From contig JAJZRK010000098.1 in the NCBI GenBank assembly GCA_021802745.1, positions 1 through 11,801 on the forward strand: DNA of 11,801 nucleotides, given 5' to 3'. The notes below the pieces were generated by a model, which had not been told where the DNA came from, did not search any database, and saw only the letters and a list, made by a program, of their open reading frames with translations. The position numbers were made by a program, and so were the translations under genes. Shown here piece by piece: positions 7,357 through 11,801 of the stretch (positions are counted from its first letter, which is position 1; every line of letters starts with the position of its first letter). Source of the stretch: a bacterium (lineage in GTDB: Bacteria > Gemmatimonadota > Gemmatimonadetes > Gemmatimonadales > Gemmatimonadaceae).

Positions 7357-7968
7357 TTGTCTCGACGACTACTTCACCATGGCGTCTCGGAGCGCTGCAT
7401 CGTGCCGGCTAGCATCGTAAACGTTCTCCCCTTGCGCGTACCGGAGGTGTTGCTGTTCACGCCTACGGTGCATCACGATGCGCGCGGGGCATTCCTCGAG
7501 GGATGGAATGCGCGGGACTATGCGACGGCGGGCATCCCGGAACACTGGGTGCAGGACAACATCAGCCAGAGTGCGCAGGGGGTACTGCGCGGCCTGCACT
7601 GCCAGGTGCAGCAGTCGCAGGGCAAGCTGGTGCGTTGCCTGCACGGCGCGGTGTATGATGTGGCGGTGGACCTGCGGGTGCAGTCGCCGACGTTTGGGCG
7701 GTGGTGCGGTGCTCAGTTGGATGCTGCGGCACATCAGACGATGTGGATTCCTGCCGGTTTTGCGCACGGATATTACGTGCTGACCGAACGGGCTACCTTG
7801 CACTACAAGGTGACGGACTACTACTCACCGAAGCACGAACGTTGCCTGCGGTGGGATGATCCCGATGTAGGCATCGAGTGGCCGCTGATTGCTGGCGCAA
7901 AGCCGATGCTCGCGGCGCGTGATGCGAACGGTTCCTCGCTGGTACAGGCGCGCGAGTGGTTCGTATGA
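7357..7968 (+). CDS. rmlC: dTDP-4-dehydrorhamnose 3,5-epimerase
   Basis: This cupin-fold enzyme converts dTDP-4-keto-6-deoxy-glucose to dTDP-4-keto-L-rhamnose, the third pathway step. Numbered from TTG 7357 (203 residues), it shows RGAFLE at 43-48, QDNISQSAQGVLRGLH at 66-81 with the catalytic His81, QGKLVR at 88-93 with Lys90, IPAGFAHGYYVL at 131-142, Tyr150 in the HYKVTDYYSP stretch, DDPDVGIEWP at 167-176 and Asp189 in the place of the dyad aspartate. All expected active-site residues are therefore present. The start is uncertain: TTG 7357 has the best ribosome binding site, but the family normally begins closer to the VLLFTP strand. That favours GTG 7402 (188 residues, near the usual 180-190). 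The stop overlaps the rmlB start as ATGA, a classic coupled junction. It is separated from rmlA only by a repeat element. Confidence 0.95.
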   Translation: MSRRLLHHGVSERCIVPASIVNVLPLRVPEVLLFTPTVHHDARGAFLEGWNARDYATAGIPEHWVQDNISQSAQGVLRGLHCQVQQSQGKLVRCLHGAVYDVAVDLRVQSPTFGRWCGAQLDAAAHQTMWIPAGFAHGYYVLTERATLHYKVTDYYSPKHERCLRWDDPDVGIEWPLIAGAKPMLAARDANGSSLVQAREWFV

Positions 7969-9065
7969 CAGGCGAGGAGTTTGCTCCCGCCACGGTGATG
8001 ATCACCGGCGCAGCTGGCTTCATCGGCGGCACGCTTGTGCGCTGGCTGCTCGCCAACAACCCCGACGTACGTGTGGTGACGTACGACGCGCTCACCTACG
8101 CGGGAAATCTCGACAGTCTGGCCGGTGTCTTTGCAACGCACAGCGCGCACGGTGACGGGCGGCACTTCTTTGTCAAAGCGGACATCTGCGACGCCGAGTC
8201 CTTCTCGGCGGTGCTCGACGGGCGCGGCCGGGAGACGGGAACCAACCGTCCTATTCCTCCGGCAGACGCGATCATCCACCTTGCCGCCGAGTCGCACGTG
8301 GACCGGTCGATCATGGGGCCGGCGGCATTCATCACGACGAACGTGGTGGGAACGCAGGTGATACTGGAGAGCGTACGCCGCTCGCTCGACACCGCGCCGC
8401 GACCGTTCCGCATGCTGCACGTGGGGACCGACGAGGTGTATGGCGACCTCGAGCTGGGAGATGCGCCGTGGACCGAGGAGGAACCGCTCAAGCCCAGTTC
8501 GCCCTACGCCGCCAGCAAGGCCTCGGCGGATCTGCTGATCGGCGCGTGGCGGCGGACGTTCGGCTTACCGCTGCTGCTCACCCGCTGCGGCAACAACTAC
8601 GGACCGTATCACTTTCCCGAAAAGCTGATTCCGCTGGTTATCACGCGGGCGATGGCGGGGTCGTCGATCCCCGTATACGGCGACGGGATGCAGGTGCGCG
8701 ACTGGATCCACGCTGAGGATCATGCGCGTGCGCTGTGGGCAGTGCTGACGCGCGGCGAGTTGGGGCGCACGTATCACGTGAGCGCCGGCGAGCAGAAGTC
8801 CAACCGCGACGTCATCACGAGCATCCTGCAGCAGTTGGGACAGCCCGAATCGCTGATGACGCGGGTGACGGACCGCTTGGGGCACGACCGCCGCTATGCG
8901 CTCGACAACGGGCGCATCACCAGCGAACTCGGGTGGCAGCCGGCCATTCGCTGGGATGAGGGGATTGCCCAGACCGTGCGGTGGTACCAGGAGAACCGGG
9001 AGTGGTGGGGGCGGGTTGCCAGCGAGGCCTATCGGGCTGCGGAGGCGCTCTACCTTCGGGTGTAA
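7965..9065 (+). CDS. rmlB: dTDP-glucose 4,6-dehydratase
   Basis: This 366-residue NAD-dependent extended short-chain dehydrogenase makes dTDP-4-keto-6-deoxy-glucose from dTDP-glucose, the second pathway step. The Rossmann motif GAAGFIG is at 15-21 and DALTYAGNLDSL at 41-52. HLAAESHVDRS at 105-115 and the catalytic TDE triad at 155-157 (HVGTDEVYG) follow. The YxxxK pair is Tyr181/Lys185 (SPYAASKAS), then RCGNNYGPYHFPEKLIP at 207-223, DWIHAEDHARAL at 246-257 and DRLGHDRRYALD at 303-314. Length and motif order are normal. A short insertion-like stretch at about 86-99 precedes the AIIHLAAES strand. ATG 7965 overlaps the rmlC stop by 4 bp and is preferred to GTG 7956, which would only add three residues. 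A repeat element begins 14 bp after its stop. Confidence 0.97.
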   Translation: MTGEEFAPATVMITGAAGFIGGTLVRWLLANNPDVRVVTYDALTYAGNLDSLAGVFATHSAHGDGRHFFVKADICDAESFSAVLDGRGRETGTNRPIPPADAIIHLAAESHVDRSIMGPAAFITTNVVGTQVILESVRRSLDTAPRPFRMLHVGTDEVYGDLELGDAPWTEEEPLKPSSPYAASKASADLLIGAWRRTFGLPLLLTRCGNNYGPYHFPEKLIPLVITRAMAGSSIPVYGDGMQVRDWIHAEDHARALWAVLTRGELGRTYHVSAGEQKSNRDVITSILQQLGQPESLMTRVTDRLGHDRRYALDNGRITSELGWQPAIRWDEGIAQTVRWYQENREWWGRVASEAYRAAEALYLRV

Positions 9066-9078
9066 CGGTACACAACGG

Positions 9079-9248
9079 CAACTGCTTACCACGGAGACAC
9101 GGAGGGCACGGAGATGCACGGAGGAGGACAACTTCTTGGGGGAACTGCGTTCGCCACGTTGAATCCTGCGTGGCGCACTGTCGTTCCAATAAGTCTTGTC
9201 GTTCTCCGTGTACCTCCGTGCCCTCCGTGCCTCCGTGGTGAGCAGTTG
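9079..9248. repeat. CACGGAG-type structured inverted-repeat element, copy 2
   Basis: This element lies between rmlB and rmlD. It is the more complete copy: CAACTGCTTACCACGGAG at the left end is matched at the right end by its near-perfect complement (one mismatch over 18 bases), followed inward by four CACGGAG units on the left (9089-9125) and four CTCCGTG units on the right. The nested hairpin keeps CGCCACG at 9152-9158 paired with CGTGGCG at 9169-9175, and GGAAC at 9141-9145 paired with GTTCC at 9183-9187, although the surrounding sequence differs from copy 1. It has the same orientation as copy 1 relative to the operon. No ORF of convincing coding character lies inside it. Confidence 0.87.
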
Positions 9249-9312
9249 CAGTTGTCCGGTGTGAACGAATCCTCGCTTGAGAATGAACCTTATGGCGAGT
9301 CCCCGAGATAGC

Positions 9313-10155
9313 ATGCGCGTCCTCCTGCTCGGCGCCGACGGAATGCTGGGGCGGGCGGTGCACGCGTCCGTGCCAGCCGGGGTTGCGTTGCGACCGAGCA
9401 CGGTGGCTGACCTCGACATCACCGATGAGGCAGGGGTGGAGGCAGCGCTGGCCGCGCGTCCCGACTGGGTGGTGAATTGCGCCGCCTGGACGCGCGTGGA
9501 CGATGCCGAGGAGCACGAAGCCGAGGCGACGCGCATCAATGGCGAAGCGGTGGGGATCATTGCGCGGGCTGCGGCACGGCATGGCGCGCGCGTGCTGCAC
9601 ATCAGCACCGATTACGTCTTCGACGGCCAGTTGGGGCGGCCGTATAGAGAGGACGACACCCCGAATCCCCAGGGGGCGTATGGGAGGAGCAAGCTGGCGG
9701 GGGAGAGGGCGATAGCGACGGTGGACGGTGGACGGTGGACGGTGGTGCGGACACAGTGGCTCTATGGGGGTGGGCCGAGTTTCGTGCGCACCATATGGGG
9801 GCGGGCGGGCGCCGGGCAGGCCTCTCGGGTGGTGAACGACCAGTTCGGGGCGCCCACACATGTTTCCGAACTTGCCGCGGTCATCTGGCGTTTGGTGGAG
9901 GAGGGGGCTGAGGGGGTGTGGCACGCCGCGGCGGGAGGGTACACCAACTGGTTCGAGGTAGCCCGGGCGGTGTATGCGGGGATCGGGGCCGATCCGGCGC
10001 TCGTGACCCCCTGTTCGACGGCCGAGTATGGGGCTAGGGCGCCGCGTCCGGCGGACGGACGGCTGGACACGTCAAAGCTGGGGGGAATGCGCCCGTATGA
10101 CGCTGTCCTGACGGAGGTGTTGCATCCTGACCGTTGCGACGTCCTTGGGCCGTAA
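9313..10155 (+). CDS. rmlD: dTDP-4-dehydrorhamnose reductase
   Basis: This 280-residue NAD(P)H-dependent reductase performs the last step, giving dTDP-L-rhamnose for glycosyltransferases. The Rossmann motif MRVLLLGADGMLG is at 1-13. VNCAAWTRVDDAE at 54-66, STDYVFDG at 98-105 with the catalytic Thr99, Tyr123/Lys127 (AYGRSKLAGE), VRTQWLYG at 145-152, VNDQFGAPT at 174-182 and the C-terminal RPADGRLDTSKL at 245-256 complete the family pattern. Length is in the usual 280-300 range. The open frame extends upstream to TTG 9277 with other ATGs at 9283 and 9292, but ATG 9313 starts exactly at the Rossmann strand as is normal. Only a weak GAGA precedes it. A 7-bp tandem repeat forms codons 135-144. It is the last gene of the SLBB-rml run; no clear terminator follows. 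Confidence 0.96.
   Translation: MRVLLLGADGMLGRAVHASVPAGVALRPSTVADLDITDEAGVEAALAARPDWVVNCAAWTRVDDAEEHEAEATRINGEAVGIIARAAARHGARVLHISTDYVFDGQLGRPYREDDTPNPQGAYGRSKLAGERAIATVDGGRWTVVRTQWLYGGGPSFVRTIWGRAGAGQASRVVNDQFGAPTHVSELAAVIWRLVEEGAEGVWHAAAGGYTNWFEVARAVYAGIGADPALVTPCSTAEYGARAPRPADGRLDTSKLGGMRPYDAVLTEVLHPDRCDVLGP
9717..9744 (+). repeat. Heptanucleotide tandem repeat, GACGGTG x 4, inside rmlD
   Basis: Four perfect consecutive GACGGTG units lie in the coding region of rmlD, at codons 135-144 between the YxxxK motif and the RTQW strand. Because 7 is not a multiple of 3, gain or loss of one or two units would shift the reading frame, while three units would keep it. Confidence 0.95.
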
Positions 10156-10203
10156 CTCGAATTGGCTTGACAAGTTATCGCGAAAGCTCGACATTCGTCC
10201 CCA

Positions 10204-10256
10204 TTGGTAGGATTCTGCCCCGCACTATAGTTGCCTGAACATCCCATCCGAGAGGA
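10204..10256 (+). promoter_or_regulatory. Promoter and ribosome binding site for the downstream two-gene unit
   Basis: TTGGTA at 10204-10209 (4 of 6 to the -35 consensus) and TATAGT at 10226-10231 (5 of 6 to the -10 consensus) are separated by 16 bp, predicting a transcript start near 10238. GAGAGGA at 10250-10256 is a good Shine-Dalgarno site 6 nt before ATG 10263. A perfect TTGACA also occurs at 10167-10172, but its best partner at 17 bp is only GACATT. These are the clearest expression signals in the window, apart from the terminator at 11755. Confidence 0.6.
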
Positions 10257-10262
10257 TTTTTT

Positions 10263-11105
10263 ATGGCCGGCAAGAAGTGGATCATCAGCCTGTTGCTAGT
10301 GGCTGCCGCGGCGGTGCCTTCAGTTGGCATCGCACAGCAGCCCACGAAGGAGCAACTGTTGCTGCCGCCGCTCCCGGCCGACTGGAAGCCGGCTGCGCAG
10401 GGCGGGATCTTTGGCCGGTCGGCGCCGGGCGTCAGCACCGCGTCGCCGCTTGCCTTCGGCCCGAACTTCGGGGACGTTTTCTTTGGCGGCGGTTACCAGC
10501 AGAAGACGCGCAACGGTGGCGGCGATGACGGCTCGCTGTCTGGCGGCTTTGGACTGGGGAACAGCCAGACGGCGATCGGACTCGAAGTGGTGCTGGTCTC
10601 GGCGTCCACGGTGCGCTCAGGGCTGTTCGAGCGGACCATGATGTCGCTGAAGGCCCACAAGTCGCTCCCCTCCAACTCCGCCATTGCGTTCGGCGTGGAA
10701 GGGATCAACCTGTCGGGTGAGAGTGGCGCGGATCCGAACTGGTTTGTGGCGGCCTCGCGCGTGGTGGCGCTGCGGAACGGTGGGGATGACAACACGCCGT
10801 TCAGCCAAGCGACGCTCAACATCGGCGCGGGGAACGGACGGTTCTGTCAGGCGGAAGAAGTGGCGACCGACGTCTTCAACACGAAGGATTGCGGCGCAAT
10901 GGTGTTTGCGTCGGCCGGCCTGCGGGCGAACAAGTACATCGGCCTCATCGCGGACTACACGGGGCAGGACATCAACCTGGGCGTGAGCCTGGCGCCGTTC
11001 CCGAAGTTCCCGATCGTACTCACGCCGGCGCTGGTGGACGTGGCCGGGATGGCGAACAAGGAGATGCGGTTTACCTTGGGCGCCGGCATCGGCATGCGCT
11101 TTTAG
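10263..11105 (+). CDS. Predicted outer-membrane beta-barrel protein of unknown function
   Basis: This is a 280-residue exported protein with a signal peptide at 1-24 (MAGKKW then a hydrophobic core, cleavage near GIAQQ). After a Pro-containing linker it has alternating strands, for example SPLAFGPNFGDVFFGGGYQ at 61-79, GFGLGNSQTAIGLEVVLVS at 95-113 and AIAFGVEGINL at 140-150. It ends KEMRFTLGAGIGMRF, an amphipathic last strand with a terminal Phe as in barrel proteins inserted by the BAM machinery. Cys195 and Cys210 are the only cysteines and bracket 14 residues, so a periplasmic or surface disulfide loop is possible. I do not recognise a named family. I faintly recall cyanobacterial uncharacterised proteins with a similar AFGxxxGDVFxG pattern. 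A promoter, a strong Shine-Dalgarno site and a 31-nt intergenic distance to the next gene suggest a two-gene operon with it. Confidence 0.8.
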   Translation: MAGKKWIISLLLVAAAAVPSVGIAQQPTKEQLLLPPLPADWKPAAQGGIFGRSAPGVSTASPLAFGPNFGDVFFGGGYQQKTRNGGGDDGSLSGGFGLGNSQTAIGLEVVLVSASTVRSGLFERTMMSLKAHKSLPSNSAIAFGVEGINLSGESGADPNWFVAASRVVALRNGGDDNTPFSQATLNIGAGNGRFCQAEEVATDVFNTKDCGAMVFASAGLRANKYIGLIADYTGQDINLGVSLAPFPKFPIVLTPALVDVAGMANKEMRFTLGAGIGMRF

Positions 11106-11128
11106 GCCGCCCCACACTCACTGACTCA

Positions 11129-11135
11129 GAGAGGA
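11129..11135 (+). promoter_or_regulatory. Shine-Dalgarno site deciding the start at 11143
   Basis: GAGAGGA sits 7 nt upstream of ATG 11143 but only 1 nt upstream of the in-frame ATG 11137. Translation should therefore begin at 11143. Confidence 0.75.
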
Positions 11136-11142
11136 AATGATC

Positions 11143-11727
11143 ATGAAGCGCATAATGGCAGTGGGCGTGCTCGCGGTGGTGATGGCCGCGTCCGCGCACG
11201 GACAGAACAGCGGGTTGACGGCCGCAGGGTCGAACTTCACCGGCCCCGGTGGCGGTGGTGGTGGCGCAACCGCGACGGTCGGAGCGTTCCTTCCGACGGC
11301 CACGGGTGGCATCGGCACGTTCGCCAACGGCATGCCGACTGGTGGTGGCGTTGGTGGTTTTGCTGGAGCCACCGTGCCAGCGACGGTCACGGTTGGCAAT
11401 GTGAACGTTGCGGTGAGCGCGCAAGCTCAGCAGGCGGCGGCAGCGCCAGTGGCGAACGGGAACACGGCAGTCTTCGTGACGTCCCTCGGCGGCGCCGTTC
11501 CGCCAGCGCAGGCGCAGGGTCTTGCGACAGCGCTCGCGAACCTTGGCAACGCCATGCGCTCCGTCCCGACGCGCCGTGGTGTCGCACAGATCACGGTGCC
11601 GGCCCGGAGCGCCCTCAACGCTGCGATTGCGGCGTTCAATGATGCGGTGAACGCGATTCCGGCTGGAACGCCGATTCCGCAGTCACTCATCGCGGCGCGC
11701 GCGTTACTCTCCGCCTACTCGCAGTAA
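11143..11727 (+). CDS. Exported Gly/Ala-rich, nearly uncharged protein of unknown function
   Basis: This is a 194-residue protein with a clear signal peptide at 1-21 (MKRIMAVGVLAVVMAASAHGQ). The mature N-terminal half is Gly-, Ala-, Thr- and Val-rich, with a six-Gly run at 36-41 and GG(V/I)G repeats. From residue 21 to residue 138 there is no Lys, Arg, Asp, Glu or His. The C-terminal part (about 120-194) looks helical and amphipathic (AQGLATALANLGNAM, SALNAAIAAFNDAVNAI), with five Arg and one Asp. There is no Cys or Trp. I recognise no family; a secreted or surface-assembled structural protein is a possibility only. The Shine-Dalgarno site selects ATG 11143. It lies 37 nt after the barrel gene and directly before a strong terminator, so the two are probably co-transcribed and may work together. 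Confidence 0.8.
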   Translation: MKRIMAVGVLAVVMAASAHGQNSGLTAAGSNFTGPGGGGGGATATVGAFLPTATGGIGTFANGMPTGGGVGGFAGATVPATVTVGNVNVAVSAQAQQAAAAPVANGNTAVFVTSLGGAVPPAQAQGLATALANLGNAMRSVPTRRGVAQITVPARSALNAAIAAFNDAVNAIPAGTPIPQSLIAARALLSAYSQ

Positions 11728-11754
11728 CGCACGAACGCAGCACAGATAGAACAA

Positions 11755-11793
11755 GCGCCGCCTTCTCACGAGAAGGCGGCGCTCTGTCTTTTT
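11755..11793 (+). terminator. Strong intrinsic terminator
   Basis: The arms at 11755-11767 and 11770-11782 are perfect complements over 13 bases, giving a GC-rich stem (about 12 bp when a 4-nt CACG loop is allowed). Shortly after comes a run of five T at 11789-11793. It lies 28 bp after the stop of the Gly/Ala-rich gene and ends the two-gene unit. Confidence 0.9.
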
Positions 11794-11801
11794 CAGGACT
11801 C

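Noticed and set aside
8565..9924. Long minus-strand frames across rmlB, the repeat and rmlD
   Set aside because: They run antisense to well-supported rml genes and through the CACGGAG repeat, which is known to create spurious ORFs.
10167..10195. TTGACA as the main promoter of the barrel gene
   Set aside because: The -35 is perfect but the best -10 at 17 bp (GACATT) is poor; the pair TTGGTA/TATAGT closer to the gene is better balanced. A role as a second promoter is not excluded.

Overview
The window is high-GC DNA from a diderm bacterium. It encodes outer-membrane beta-barrel proteins, polysaccharide-export (SLBB) proteins and a complete dTDP-L-rhamnose pathway. The combination of Wzi-like barrels, a long multi-SLBB protein, weak or missing Shine-Dalgarno sites on several genes, and interspersed CACGGAG-type inverted repeats resembles what I recall of Gemmatimonadota and some other environmental phyla. 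The phylum is an inference, since no marker gene is present. No tRNA, rRNA, CRISPR array, transposase or phage gene was seen.

Layout. (1) Positions 1-3078 hold two divergently transcribed genes for Wzi-like outer-membrane capsule-assembly proteins. The left one runs off the window edge. They share enough spaced motifs to be paralogues. (2) Positions 3095-6283 hold a second divergent pair: a short single-SLBB export protein on the minus strand and an 802-residue protein with about six SLBB domains on the plus strand. Neither has a lipobox and both end in a hydrophobic segment. (3) Positions 6264-10155 hold rmlA, rmlC, rmlB and rmlD, which together make dTDP-L-rhamnose from glucose-1-phosphate and dTTP. 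rmlA overlaps the end of the large SLBB gene by 20 bp and rmlB overlaps rmlC by 4 bp, so the SLBB and rml genes look like one operon. Two related, strongly structured inverted-repeat elements of about 150-170 bp interrupt this operon, each directly after a stop codon. A 4 x 7-bp tandem repeat lies inside rmlD. (4) Positions 10204-11793 look like a separate two-gene unit with its own promoter, good ribosome binding sites and a strong intrinsic terminator. It encodes two exported proteins of unknown function: a predicted outer-membrane barrel and a nearly uncharged Gly/Ala-rich protein.

Together the genes describe the outer-membrane, export and precursor end of a surface-polysaccharide locus. 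Glycosyltransferases, a Wzx/Wzy or ABC exporter and a Wzc-type kinase are not in the window and would be expected nearby. The least explained parts are the terminal two-gene unit and the repeat elements in the rml operon.
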